Origin: Streptacidiphilus albus JL83
GTDB taxonomy: Bacteria; Actinomycetota; Actinomycetes; Streptomycetales; Streptomycetaceae
Assembly (NCBI RefSeq): GCF_000744705.1
Contig: NZ_JQML01000001.1
Location: 4,908,017-4,972,016, forward strand
Direction: 5' to 3'
Length of the DNA: 64,000 nt
Position 1 is the first letter of the stretch, and the number at the start of each line of letters is the position of its first letter. Below, one piece after another: positions 1 to 9,236 of the stretch. The position numbers and the translations under genes were made by a program. The notes beneath the pieces were generated by a model. The model saw only the letters and a program-made list of their open reading frames with translations, was not told the origin of the DNA and did not search any database.

Positions 1-204
1 GGCCAGGTCGTCGCCCGGCTCGGCGAGCTGCCGGAGGACCCGCTGTACGTGGTCTGCCGGGTCGGCGGGCGCTCCGCCCAGGTGGTCCAGTACCTGGTGG
101 CACAGGGGCGGGAGGCGCTGAACGTCGACGGCGGGATGTACGCCTGGGAGGCCGCAGGGCGTCCGATGGTCAGCTCCTCGGGCAGTCAGGCCTTCGTGCT
201 GTAG
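1..204 (+). CDS. Rhodanese-like domain protein (C-terminal part, 5' truncated)
   Basis: The frame is open from base 1 to a TAG at 202-204 and encodes the last 67 residues of a rhodanese domain. The active-site loop CRVGGRS is visible; the Cys is the sulfur-carrying residue of this fold and the loop has the six-residue length typical of sulfurtransferases. It is followed by the usual end of the domain (NVDGGMYAWEAAGRP). The protein probably transfers sulfane sulfur or senses redox state. The N-terminus lies outside the window, so a single-domain protein cannot be told from a fusion. Confidence 0.85.
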   Translation, partial: GQVVARLGELPEDPLYVVCRVGGRSAQVVQYLVAQGREALNVDGGMYAWEAAGRPMVSSSGSQAFVL

Positions 205-255
205 CCACCGGCCCCCGGAACCGGGGGTGTTGCGGTCGGCGGCGCCGGGCGGTAT

Positions 256-291
256 CAACTCAATGAACTGACGATGCGTCAGAAAGAGTTG
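256..291. promoter_or_regulatory. Nested inverted repeat upstream of the acyl-CoA ligase
   Basis: CTGACG (268-273) and CGTCAG (277-282) form a perfect palindrome around ATG. This is enclosed by CAACTC (256-261) and its complement GAGTTG (286-291). The element ends 11 bp before the GTG start of the ligase. The size and symmetry fit a TetR-family operator controlling fatty-acid or acyl-CoA genes; the bound regulator is not identified. Confidence 0.55.
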
Positions 292-302
292 GGGGTCCGC
301 CC

Positions 303-2009
303 GTGCCCGCAGATCCGTGCCCTTCCACCCTGGTCGGGGCCGTCCTCGCCCAGCACCGGGTGCACCGCCCCGGCCTGGTCGGCGAGGGCTTCAGCCTCAG
401 CCACCACCGGCTGCTCCGCGCGGCCTGTGCCAGGGCCGCGCTGCTCGGCGAGCTGCTGGCGGCGGCCGAGCACCCGCATGTCGGCCTGCTGCTCGACAAC
501 ACCCCCGAGTACGTCCACTGGCTGCAGGCCTGCGTCCTCGGCGGCGCCACCGCCGTCGGCATCAACCCCACCCGGCGCGGACCGGACCTGGAACGCGACA
601 TCCGGCACACCGACTGCGCCGTGCTGGTCACCGAGCGGCGGCAACTGCCGCTGCTCGCCGGGCTGGTACTCCCCCGGCAGCTGCTCGTGGTCGACGACCC
701 CGGCTTCGCCGAGCTGCTCGCCCCCTACGCCGACGCCCCGCCGCCCGCGAAGCTGCCCGAGCCCGCCACCCGGGTGCTGCTGACCTTCACCTCGGGCTCG
801 ACCGGTGCGCCCAAGGCCGTCGTCTGCAGCCAGCGGCGGCTGGCCGGGGCCGGGAACAAGCTCCGCGCCCGCTTCGGCCTCACCTCCGCCGACACCGGCT
901 ACGGCTGCATGCCGCTGTTCCACGGCAATGCGCTGATGGGCCTGTGGTCGCCGCTGCTGATGGCCGGCGGGACGGTCGCGCTGCGCCGCCGCTTCTCCGC
1001 CTCCCGGTTCCTGGAGGACGTCCGCGCCCACGGCGCCGGGTACTTCACCTATGTGGGCCGTGCGGTCTCCTACGTCCTGGCCACCGAGGCCCGGGCGGAC
1101 GACGCCGACTCGCCGCTGCGGCTCGGCTTCGGCACCGAGGCCGGCGCGGTCGACGCCGCCCGCTTCGAGGCCCGGTTCGGCTGTCGGCTGGTCGAGGGCT
1201 ACGGCTCCTCCGAGGGCGGCTGCAACCTCCAGCAGGATCCGTCGGCCCCGCCCGGGGCGGTCGGCCGCGCGGGCGCCGGCCCGGACGACGACCTCGCCGT
1301 GGTCGACCCGGAGACCGGCGCCGAGTGCCCGCGCTCCCGCTTCGACGCCCACGGCCGGCTGCTCAACGGGGAGGAGGCCATCGGCGAACTGGTCAACCGC
1401 ACCGACCGGGCCGGCTTCGAGGGCTACTGGCGGAATCCGGAGGCCGGGGCCGCCCGGATCCGCGACGGCTGGTACTGGACCGGCGACCTCTTCCACCGCG
1501 ACGCCGAGGGCTGGTTCCGCTTCGCCGGTCGCACCACCGACTGGCTCCGGGTCGACAGCGAGAACCTGGCGGTCGCCGACATAGAGAACATCCTCGCCCG
1601 CTGGGAGCGGGCCCGGGCCGTCGCCGTCTACGCGGTGCCCGACCCGGTGGCGGGGGACCAGGTGATGGCCGCCGTCGAGCTGACCGGGCGACAGGAGGCC
1701 GACAGCGTCGAGCGTCTGGCGACGGAGCTGACGGCCTTCCTGGCCGCCCAGCCCGACCTCGGCACCAAGATGCCGCCGCGTTTCGTCCGGCTGGTCCCGG
1801 AGATGCCGGTGACCGCCACCCACAAGACGGCCAGGACCGGGCTGCGCCGCGAGCACTGGCAGGTCGCCGACCCGGTGCTCTGGCGGCCCTACGGCCGCGG
1901 CGGCGAGGAGACCGGCTACCGGCTGCTCACCGCCGCGGACGCGGCCGGGCTGCGGGCCGCCTTCGCCGCCCAGGGGCGGTCGGCGCTGCTGGGGGACGGT
2001 CCGGCATGA
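303..2009 (+). CDS. Acyl-CoA synthetase / AMP-dependent ligase (FadD-like)
   Basis: A 568-residue ANL-superfamily enzyme that probably activates a fatty or other carboxylic acid with ATP to an acyl-adenylate and then to the CoA thioester. The phosphate-binding motif TFTSGSTGAPK is at about residues 161-171, the YGSSEGG adenine-binding segment follows mid-protein, and WYWTGDL...FAGRTTDWLRV marks the hinge to the C-terminal domain. THK near residue 511 probably supplies the catalytic lysine. The length fits the family. The GTG start at 303 sits just downstream of the palindrome at 256-291. A GNAT gene follows after 46 bp. The substrate cannot be read from the sequence; actinobacterial FadD17-type ligases are the closest match I recognise. 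Confidence 0.88.
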   Translation: MPADPCPSTLVGAVLAQHRVHRPGLVGEGFSLSHHRLLRAACARAALLGELLAAAEHPHVGLLLDNTPEYVHWLQACVLGGATAVGINPTRRGPDLERDIRHTDCAVLVTERRQLPLLAGLVLPRQLLVVDDPGFAELLAPYADAPPPAKLPEPATRVLLTFTSGSTGAPKAVVCSQRRLAGAGNKLRARFGLTSADTGYGCMPLFHGNALMGLWSPLLMAGGTVALRRRFSASRFLEDVRAHGAGYFTYVGRAVSYVLATEARADDADSPLRLGFGTEAGAVDAARFEARFGCRLVEGYGSSEGGCNLQQDPSAPPGAVGRAGAGPDDDLAVVDPETGAECPRSRFDAHGRLLNGEEAIGELVNRTDRAGFEGYWRNPEAGAARIRDGWYWTGDLFHRDAEGWFRFAGRTTDWLRVDSENLAVADIENILARWERARAVAVYAVPDPVAGDQVMAAVELTGRQEADSVERLATELTAFLAAQPDLGTKMPPRFVRLVPEMPVTATHKTARTGLRREHWQVADPVLWRPYGRGGEETGYRLLTAADAAGLRAAFAAQGRSALLGDGPA

Positions 2010-2055
2010 TGGCCGCGACCGAGCAGGGCCAACGCCGACCTCCCCAAGGGACGAC

Positions 2056-2562
2056 ATGACTGACAGCACCGACGGCCACCTGTACGCCGAGCGCCTCCAA
2101 CTCCACCCGATCGGGCCGGAGTCGGCGGTGGACCTGAGCACGGGCGGCGCCGGCGGCTTCGACTGGGTCGCCGACGGTCCCTACGAGGGGACCAGGGACG
2201 CCTGCACCATGGCGGCCAAGGCCGCGCAGGCGGGCGTCTTCGCGCCGCGCTGGGGCGTCTACGCCGTGGTCCGGACCGAGGACGGCGCGGCCGTCGGCGG
2301 CATCGGCTTCCACGGCCCGCCGAGCGAGGGCTCGGCCGAGATCGGTTACGACCTCGCCGCCTCCCAGCGCGGTCGGGGCTACGCCACCGAGGCGGTGGCG
2401 GTGATCTCCGCCTTCGCCCTGGACCAGCCCGAGGTCGACGTCGTCGTCGCCCACACCGAGCCCGGGAACACCGCCTCGCAGGCGGTGGTGGTCCGGGCCG
2501 GCTTCGTCCGCGACGGCGAGGGCGAGGACGGGCTGTTCCGCTTCGTGCTGCGACGCGGCTGA
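2056..2562 (+). CDS. GNAT-family N-acetyltransferase (RimJ/RimL-like)
   Basis: 168 residues with the GNAT fold signature. The acetyl-CoA pyrophosphate loop is visible as SQRGRGYATEA, and the following segment VVVAHTEPGNTASQAVVVRAGF is the usual helix and strand of RimJ/RimL-type enzymes. Such enzymes move the acetyl group of acetyl-CoA to a protein N-terminus or small amine; the substrate here is unknown. The ATG follows AAGGGACGAC, an acceptable ribosome site. It is co-directional with the ligase 46 bp upstream and convergent with the bkd operon. Confidence 0.85.
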   Translation: MTDSTDGHLYAERLQLHPIGPESAVDLSTGGAGGFDWVADGPYEGTRDACTMAAKAAQAGVFAPRWGVYAVVRTEDGAAVGGIGFHGPPSEGSAEIGYDLAASQRGRGYATEAVAVISAFALDQPEVDVVVAHTEPGNTASQAVVVRAGFVRDGEGEDGLFRFVLRRG

Positions 2563-2578
2563 GCCCTCCCGACCCGGT

Positions 2579-3946
2579 TCAGAGGTGGCGGAGCAGGGTG
2601 GCGGGGTCCTCCACCGCGTCGGCGACCAGCCGGAGGAACCCGCCCGCCGTCGCGCCGTCGCAGACCCGGTGGTCGAAGGTGAAGGAGAGCTGGACGACCT
2701 GACGGACCGCCAGCACCCCGTCCACCACCCAGGGTTTGGCCGTGATCCGGCCCACCCCGAGCATCGCCGCCTCCGGGTGGTTGAGGATCGGGGTGGAGCC
2801 GTCGACGCCGAAGACGCCGTAGTTGTTGAGGGTGAAGGTGCCGCCGGTCAGCTCGGCGGCGGCGAGCCGACCGGTGCGGGCACTCTCCGTCAGCCGGGCT
2901 GTCTCGGCAGCCAGTTGGGCCGTGTCGAGCAGATGGGCGTCCCGGACCACCGGAACCACCAGGCCGCGGGCGGACTGGGCGGCGAAGCCCAGGTGCACGG
3001 CGCTGTTCCGGCGGATGCCGGTGGCGGTGCCGTCGGCGTCGGTGACCACGGTGGAGTTGAGGGCGGGATGCACCGCCAGCGCGGCGGTGCAGATCCGGGC
3101 CAGCAGCGGCAGCAGCCCGATCCTGGGCTCCCGTCCGCCGCGGTTGAGCGCGTCGCGGGCGGCGAGCAGCCCGGTGGCGTCGGCGTCCACCCAGCAGGTG
3201 GCGTCGGGGATCTCGCGACGGCTGCGGGTGAACCGCTCGGACGCGATCCGCGCCGCCCCGCGCAGCGGCACGACCTCGTCCTGGGCCGGCTGCGGGGCCG
3301 CTTCCGGCGCCGGGGCCTGGGCGGCGATGCCGCGCTCGACGTCGGCGCGGAGGATCAGCCCGTCGGGGCCGCTGCCGGGCAGCTCGGCCAGGTCGAGGCC
3401 GTGCTCCCGGGCGAGCCGGCGGACCAGCGGGGAGATGACGGCCGGCGGCTGCCGGTGCGCGGCGGCCGGGCGGGCCGGCACGGCGACCGGTACCACGACC
3501 GGCACCACGACCGGCGCGGCGACCGGCGCGGTGACCGGCACCACGACCGGCGCGGCGACCTGCACGGTGCCGTTCGCGGTGCCGTTCGGGGCGAGCCGGC
3601 GGCGCCGGGCGCCCTTCCCGGACTCGGCGGTGCCGTAGCCGACGAGGACGTTGCCGGAGCCGGAGCCGGTGGTGGCAGCGGGGGAGGTCGCGGGCTCGGC
3701 CGGGCCGACCGCGACGGTGACCAGCGCGGCGCCGACCGGGATCTCCGCACCCACCTCACCGAAGCGGGCGGTGACCACCCCGCCGTACGGGCAGGGGACC
3801 TCGACCATGGCCTTCGCGGTCTCCACCTCGGCCACCGGCTGGTCGACCTCGATCACCTCGCCGACCTCCACCAGCCAGCGGACGATCTCGGCGGAGGTCA
3901 GGCCCTCCCCCAGGTCGGGCAGCGGGAACTCGCGTACGGAGGGCAT
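2579..3946 (-). CDS. bkdC: Branched-chain 2-oxoacid dehydrogenase E2 (dihydrolipoyl acyltransferase)
   Basis: 455 residues: E2 core of a 2-oxoacid dehydrogenase complex, moving the acyl group from lipoyl-lysine to CoA. Domains in order: lipoyl domain (residues 1-75, lipoyl Lys45 in ETAKAMVEV), a linker, the E3/E1-binding domain (SPLVRRLAREHGLDLAELPG) and the catalytic domain ending with HRVCDGATAGGFL, where His and Asp of the HRxxDG motif act in transfer. The linker is odd: it is a run of Val-Pro-Ala repeats (AAPVVVPV type) encoded by tandem ACCGGC-rich DNA at about 3480-3560. The start chosen is the ATG 5 bp after the E1 beta stop; the open frame continues upstream but only inside E1 beta. 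Last gene of the operon. Confidence 0.92.
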   Translation of the reverse strand: MPSVREFPLPDLGEGLTSAEIVRWLVEVGEVIEVDQPVAEVETAKAMVEVPCPYGGVVTARFGEVGAEIPVGAALVTVAVGPAEPATSPAATTGSGSGNVLVGYGTAESGKGARRRRLAPNGTANGTVQVAAPVVVPVTAPVAAPVVVPVVVPVAVPARPAAAHRQPPAVISPLVRRLAREHGLDLAELPGSGPDGLILRADVERGIAAQAPAPEAAPQPAQDEVVPLRGAARIASERFTRSRREIPDATCWVDADATGLLAARDALNRGGREPRIGLLPLLARICTAALAVHPALNSTVVTDADGTATGIRRNSAVHLGFAAQSARGLVVPVVRDAHLLDTAQLAAETARLTESARTGRLAAAELTGGTFTLNNYGVFGVDGSTPILNHPEAAMLGVGRITAKPWVVDGVLAVRQVVQLSFTFDHRVCDGATAGGFLRLVADAVEDPATLLRHL

Positions 3947-3951
3947 CGGGG

Positions 3952-4967
<1,016 letters not shown>

Positions 4968-4971
<4 letters not shown>

Positions 4972-6101
4972 CGCTGCTCCGCCTCCGCCTCGGCGGCGAG
5001 CTCGGCGGCCAGCTGTGCGGCCTGCTCCCGCAACTGGCTGGTGGGCTGCTCGTAGACGTGGGCGAACAGGCTCATCGGGTCGAGTTCGGGTTTCACGTGA
5101 AACATCGCGCGCATCCGGGCGGCCAGCTCCTCGGCCTCGGCGGCGGCCTCGGCCACCTCGGTGTCGCCGAGCAGTCCGGCCTTGCGCAGCCCTTCCTCCA
5201 GCAGTGTCAGCGGGTCCCGCTCCCGCCAGCCGGCCACCTCCTCCGGGCTGCGGTAGCGTCCGGCGTCGTCGGCGTTGGTGTGGGCGTCCAGCCGGTAGGT
5301 GATCGCCTCGACCAGGACCGGGCCGAGCCCGGCCCGGGCGTGCTCCACGGCCTCCTGCAGCACGGTGTGCACGGCGGCGGCGTCGTTGCCGTCGACCAGT
5401 CGGCCGTGGATGCCGTAGCCGACGGCCTTGTGGGCGAGGGTGGGTGCGGCGGACTGCTTGGACAGCGGGACCGAGATGGCGTAGCCGTTGTTCTGCACCA
5501 GCACCACCACCGGGGCGTTCAGCACCCCGGCGAAGTTCAGTGCCTCGTGGAAGTCGCCCTCGCTGGTCCCGCCGTCGCCGACCAGGGCCAGCGCCACGGT
5601 GTCGTCGCCGCGCAGCCGCGCGGCGTGGGCCAGCCCGACGGCGTGCGGGGCCTGGGTGGCCAGCGGGGTGCTGAGCGGGGCGACCCGGTGCTCGTAGGGG
5701 TCGTAGCCGCTGTGGGCGTTGCCGCGGAGCAGGGTGAGTGCCTCGACCGGGTCCACGCCCCGGGAGACCACGGCGAGGGTGTCGCGGTAGCTGGGGAAGA
5801 GCCAGTCCCCGTCGCGCAGCGCGGTCGCGGCGGCGATCTGGCAGGCCTCCTGGCCGGTGGAGGAGGGGTAGACGGCCAGGCTGCCCTGCTTGGTCAGGGT
5901 GGTCGCCTGCTGGTTGTAGCGGCGTCCGACGACCAGTCGGCGGTACAGCTCGCGCAGCAGGTCGGGGTCCATCTCAGCCAGGGCCGGGGTGCCCAGCACC
6001 CGGAACGGCTCGGCGTCGGGCAGCAGTGGCGCGGGGTCGCGGCGGGGGGTGTGGCCGTCCGGTGGCCAGGTCGGCGCGACGGGGTGGTCCAGCACGGTCA
6101 T
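4968..6101 (-). CDS. bkdA: Branched-chain 2-oxoacid dehydrogenase E1 component, alpha subunit
   Basis: 377 residues. The thiamine-diphosphate/Mg motif runs from GDGGTSEGDFHEALN to QNNGYAISVP, and the segment HRVAPLSTPLATQAPHAVGLA is characteristic of branched-chain rather than pyruvate dehydrogenases. The phosphorylation-loop equivalent YRLDAHTNADD is present. A good ribosome site (GGAGG in the reverse complement of the cacctcctg at about 6106) precedes the ATG at 6101. First gene of the leftward bkd operon, divergent from an Lrp-type regulator. Its coding sequence contains a perfect parS palindrome at 5090-5103, encoding part of FHVKP. Confidence 0.94.
5090..5103. promoter_or_regulatory. parS: parS centromere-like site inside bkdA
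   Basis: GTTTCACGTGAAAC, a perfect 14-bp palindrome, is identical to the Streptomyces parS consensus bound by ParB. In Streptomyces such sites cluster in the oriC-proximal part of the chromosome and often lie within genes. This one is read through as codons of E1 alpha. It implies that the window is not far from oriC, although dnaA/dnaN are not in it. Confidence 0.85.
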
Positions 6102-6162
6102 GGCGGCACCTCCTGGGGGTGAGAGAGGGTAAGGCGGTGCGACGGACCGGCAGGTCCTCCCT

Positions 6163-6176
6163 ACCGATTGTTCGGT
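6163..6176. promoter_or_regulatory. Putative operator between bkdA and bkdR
   Basis: ACCGA-TTGT-TCGGT is a perfect palindrome in the 176-bp divergent region between bkdA (starts 6101, leftward) and the Lrp-type regulator (starts 6278, rightward). The spacing fits a TetR-type operator and a TetR gene lies nearby at 7068-7673, but an Lrp site is also possible in this AT-richer stretch (6160-6195). Confidence 0.45.
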
Positions 6177-6277
6177 CGTTTGATCGAACTGGCTATGGCC
6201 CCGGGTAAGTGGTGGACAATCGGCCGCAGTCGCGCTGTCCTGGAATCAGGACGTCCACCGTTGGAGGGCAGGGGGGC

Positions 6278-7003
6278 ATGTCCACTGAACAGATGGCCGG
6301 AGCCGGGGAACCGGGCTCCGGACGGCGCCCGCAGCTGCCGGCGCTGCGCTCGGGATCGGCTGCGGACTGGGTCGCGGAACGGGCGCGGCAGCGCGCGGCT
6401 TCGGTGCCGGGTCGGGCCGGAGCCTCCAGGTCGAGGGCCGGGAGCGGCGGAACGGGTCACGGCCCGGTCGTTCCGCAGTCCCCGCCGCAGCCCTCGGGCC
6501 GGGACCGGGAACGTCCGCCGGAGCAGCCTCCGGCCGACGACGGCTCCGGACACCGTGCGCTGGACCGGATCGACCGGGCGATCCTGCGGCTGCTCCAGCA
6601 GGACGGCCGGGCCTCGGTGCGCTCGGTGGCCGAACGGGTGCATGTGTCGCGGGCCAACGCCTATGCGCGGATCGCGCGGATGATGGACGACGGGGTGATC
6701 CGGGGCTTCACCGCCCGGGTCGACCACGAGCGGGCGGGCCAGGGCGCCTCCGCCTACGTGACCCTGAAGATCGTGCAGAACTCCTGGCGGACCGTGCGCG
6801 GACTGCTGCTGGAACTGCCGGGGGTCGAGCACATGGCCCTGGTCAGCGGTGACTTCGACGTGCTGATGCTGGTGCACACGGTCGACAACCGGGCGCTCCG
6901 GGACCTGGTGCTGAACCGCATCCAGAACATCCCGGAGGTGCTGAGCACCCACACCCTGCTGGTCTTCGACGAGACGGACCGGACGCCGGTGCTGCCGGAG
7001 TGA
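6278..7003 (+). CDS. bkdR: Lrp/AsnC-family regulator, probable regulator of the bkd operon
   Basis: 241 residues. An AsnC-type winged helix (ALDRIDRAILRLLQQDGRAS...ANAYARIARMMDDGVIRG) starts near residue 94 and is followed by a RAM ligand-binding domain. The first 93 residues are a Gly/Pro/Arg-rich, probably disordered extension, making the protein about 80 residues longer than normal Lrp proteins. The ATG at 6278 is chosen for the GGAGGG at 6263-6268; an upstream in-frame start at 6209 lacks such a site. It is divergent from bkdABC, the arrangement known for bkdR in Streptomyces, so it likely senses branched amino acids or oxoacids. Confidence 0.85.
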   Translation: MSTEQMAGAGEPGSGRRPQLPALRSGSAADWVAERARQRAASVPGRAGASRSRAGSGGTGHGPVVPQSPPQPSGRDRERPPEQPPADDGSGHRALDRIDRAILRLLQQDGRASVRSVAERVHVSRANAYARIARMMDDGVIRGFTARVDHERAGQGASAYVTLKIVQNSWRTVRGLLLELPGVEHMALVSGDFDVLMLVHTVDNRALRDLVLNRIQNIPEVLSTHTLLVFDETDRTPVLPE

Positions 7004-7067
7004 CCCCCTCGGGCCCCGGCCGGGGTCGGGCCGGGTCCGGGTCGGGGCCCGGGGCCCGGGACGAGCT

Positions 7068-7673
7068 CTAGGCCGGGGCCTGGAGGCCGTGCAGGGTGAG
7101 GGCGATCACGGCCTCGGTGATCTGCCCGGCCGCCTTGGCGTCGGTGTCCGGGCGGTACCACTCGACCAGCGAGTTGATCATTCCGAAGATCAGCCGGGTG
7201 GCCAGCCGGGGCTCGACGTCCGAGCGCAGTTCACCGGAGCGCACGGCCGCCGCCAGCAGTTCGGCGACATGGTGGTCGAACTCCCGCCGCCGTCCCAGCG
7301 CCCACTGCTCGGTGGCGGTGTTGCCGCGCACCCGCAGCAGCAGGGTGACGTAGGGGAGTTCGGCGAGCAGCACCTCGGTGGTGCGGCGGACGACGTGCTC
7401 CAGCCGGGCGGCCGGGCTGCCGGTGGCGCCGGCGGGCTCGTCCAGGATCCCGAAGAGGCCGTCCAGGGCGCGGTCGACGGCGAGCCGCAGCAGTTCCTCC
7501 TTGCCGCGGACATGGTGGTAGATCGACGACTTGCTGATTCCGGCGGCGCGGGACAGGTCCTCCATCGAGGTGCCGTCGTAGCCGCGCTCGTTGAAGACCC
7601 GCACGGTCACGGCGAGCAGCGTCTCGACGGTGTAGCTGTCGCGGCGCGGGGGTGCGGGGTTCCTGTCGACCAT
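7068..7673 (-). CDS. TetR-family transcriptional regulator
   Basis: 201 residues with an N-terminal TetR helix-turn-helix (TVRVFNERGYDGTSMEDLSRAAGISKSSIYHHVRGKEELL, about residues 22-61) and an all-helical ligand domain ending EWYRPDTDAKAAGQITEAVIALTLHGL. It is convergent with bkdR and divergent from the MFS exporter at 7782. Two possible targets are visible: the palindrome at 7732-7749 next door and the ACCGA/TCGGT site in the bkd promoter. The ligand is unknown. Confidence 0.85.
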   Translation of the reverse strand: MVDRNPAPPRRDSYTVETLLAVTVRVFNERGYDGTSMEDLSRAAGISKSSIYHHVRGKEELLRLAVDRALDGLFGILDEPAGATGSPAARLEHVVRRTTEVLLAELPYVTLLLRVRGNTATEQWALGRRREFDHHVAELLAAAVRSGELRSDVEPRLATRLIFGMINSLVEWYRPDTDAKAAGQITEAVIALTLHGLQAPA

Positions 7674-7731
7674 GGGGACGAGTATCGCTCACGGGCCGCA
7701 CGGTCCTGCGGCTTGTCCCCGTCCCGGTGAT

Positions 7732-7749
7732 AGTTGTATTCTCACAACT
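7732..7749. promoter_or_regulatory. Operator-like palindrome before the MFS-MarR operon
   Basis: AGTTGT-N6-ACAACT is a perfect inverted repeat in the 108-bp divergent region between the TetR gene and the MFS gene. A TTATAG at 7751-7756 could be the -10 element, putting the palindrome in the promoter core where a repressor would block transcription. The arm spacing suits a MarR dimer (the MarR gene is in the operon) but TetR control is also possible. Confidence 0.5.
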
Positions 7750-7781
7750 GTTATAGAAGTCAAACCATTGAGGCGGGCCCG

Positions 7782-9236
7782 ATGACCGAAGAAGGATCCG
7801 CACTGAGCGTCCGACGACGCTTCCTGGTGCTCGCGATATGTTGCATGAGCCTGTTCATCGTCGGGCTCGACAACACCATCGTGAACGTCGCCCTGCCCTC
7901 GATCCAGCGCGATCTCCACACCTCGGTCTCCGGCCTCCAGTGGACCATCGACGCCTACACCCTGGTGCTGGCCAGCCTGCTGATGCTCTCCGGCTCCATG
8001 GGCGACCGGCTCGGCCGGCGCCGGACCTTCCAGACCGGACTGGTGCTGTTCACCCTCGGCTCGCTGCTCTGCAGCCTCTCCCCCAGCCTGAGCTGGCTGA
8101 TCGCCGCCCGGATGATCCAGGCGGTCGGCGGTTCGATGCTGAACCCGGTCGCCATGTCGATCATCACCAACACCTTCACCGACGCCAAGGAGCGGGCCCG
8201 CGCCATCGGCGTCTGGGGCGCGACCGTCGGCGTCAGCATGGCGCTCGGCCCGGTGGTCGGCGGGCTGCTGGTGGGCTCCGTCGGCTGGCAGTCGATCTTC
8301 TGGATCAACATCCCGGTCGGCATCGCGGCCCTGGTCCTGGCCGGGCTGTTCGTCCCCGAGTCCAAGGCCGCGCGGGCCCGTCGGCTGGACCCGGTCGGAC
8401 AGCTGCTGGTCATCCTGCTGCTGGTCTCGCTGACCTACGGGATCATCGAGGCGCCCAGCGTCGGCTGGCTCTCCGGACAGACCCTGGGCTGCTTCCTGGT
8501 CGCGGCCCTGGCCCTGGCCGGACTGGTCGGCTACGAGACCAGGCGCGAGGAGCCGCTGATCGACCTGCGCTTCTTCCGCAGCGTGCCGTTCTCCGGCGCG
8601 ACCGTGATCGCCGTCTGCGGCTTCGCCGCGCTGGCCGGGTTCCTCTTCATGAACACCCTGTACCTCCAGGACGCCCTCGGCTGGAGCGCGCTCCACGCCG
8701 GACTGTTCACCCTGCCGATGGCGCTGATGACGGTGGTCTTCGCACCGCTGTCCGGCCGGCTGGTCGGCTCGCGCGGGCCCAGGCTGCCGCTGCTGGCCGC
8801 CGGGATCGCGATGACGCTCAGCAGCCTGCTGCTGGTCGGGCTGAGCCCGAGCACCCCGGTCTGGCAGCTGATGACCGCGTACGTGCTGTTCGGCATCGGC
8901 TTCGGCATGATCAATGCCCCGATCACCAACACCGCCGTCTCCGGGATGCCCCGCAGCCAGGCCGGGGTGGCCGCGGCGGTGGCCTCCACCAGCAGGCAGG
9001 TCGGGCAGTCGCTCGGGGTGGCCGTCATCGGCTCGGTCGTCACCTCGGCCGTCCACGGTTCGCTGCACACCGGCTTCACCCAGGCCAGCCACACCGGTTG
9101 GTGGATCACCGCGGGCTGCGGAACCGTGGTGCTGGCGCTCGGTATCCTCACCACAGGCGCATGGGCGAAGGGCACGGCTGCCCGGAACGCCGCCCGGCTC
9201 ATCCCCGAGGACGTGAGGACACCGGTCAGCGCATGA
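7782..9236 (+). CDS. MFS drug exporter, DHA2 (14-TM) family
   Basis: 484 residues with fourteen predicted hydrophobic segments. The motif GDRLGRRRTFQTGL after TM2 and the antiporter motif region (GGSMLNPVAMSII, GPVVGGLLVGSVGWQSIFWINIPVG) mark an EmrB/QacA-type proton-drug antiporter in the cytoplasmic membrane. The ATG at 7782 (preceded by TTGAGG) is chosen; an upstream in-frame start at 7734 would lie inside the palindrome. The stop overlaps the start of a MarR gene, so the two form a self-regulating efflux operon of a common actinobacterial type. The substrate is unknown. Confidence 0.9.
   Translation: MTEEGSALSVRRRFLVLAICCMSLFIVGLDNTIVNVALPSIQRDLHTSVSGLQWTIDAYTLVLASLLMLSGSMGDRLGRRRTFQTGLVLFTLGSLLCSLSPSLSWLIAARMIQAVGGSMLNPVAMSIITNTFTDAKERARAIGVWGATVGVSMALGPVVGGLLVGSVGWQSIFWINIPVGIAALVLAGLFVPESKAARARRLDPVGQLLVILLLVSLTYGIIEAPSVGWLSGQTLGCFLVAALALAGLVGYETRREEPLIDLRFFRSVPFSGATVIAVCGFAALAGFLFMNTLYLQDALGWSALHAGLFTLPMALMTVVFAPLSGRLVGSRGPRLPLLAAGIAMTLSSLLLVGLSPSTPVWQLMTAYVLFGIGFGMINAPITNTAVSGMPRSQAGVAAAVASTSRQVGQSLGVAVIGSVVTSAVHGSLHTGFTQASHTGWWITAGCGTVVLALGILTTGAWAKGTAARNAARLIPEDVRTPVSA

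Noticed and set aside
279-2141. Long leftward open frame over the acyl-CoA ligase gene
   Set aside because: Antisense shadow from high GC content: no recognisable domain, and the rightward frame has all ligase motifs.
7689-9092. Long leftward open frame opposite the MFS gene
   Set aside because: Composition is Gln/His/Asp-rich, as usual for antisense frames of high-GC genes; the MFS frame has clear membrane helices and motifs.
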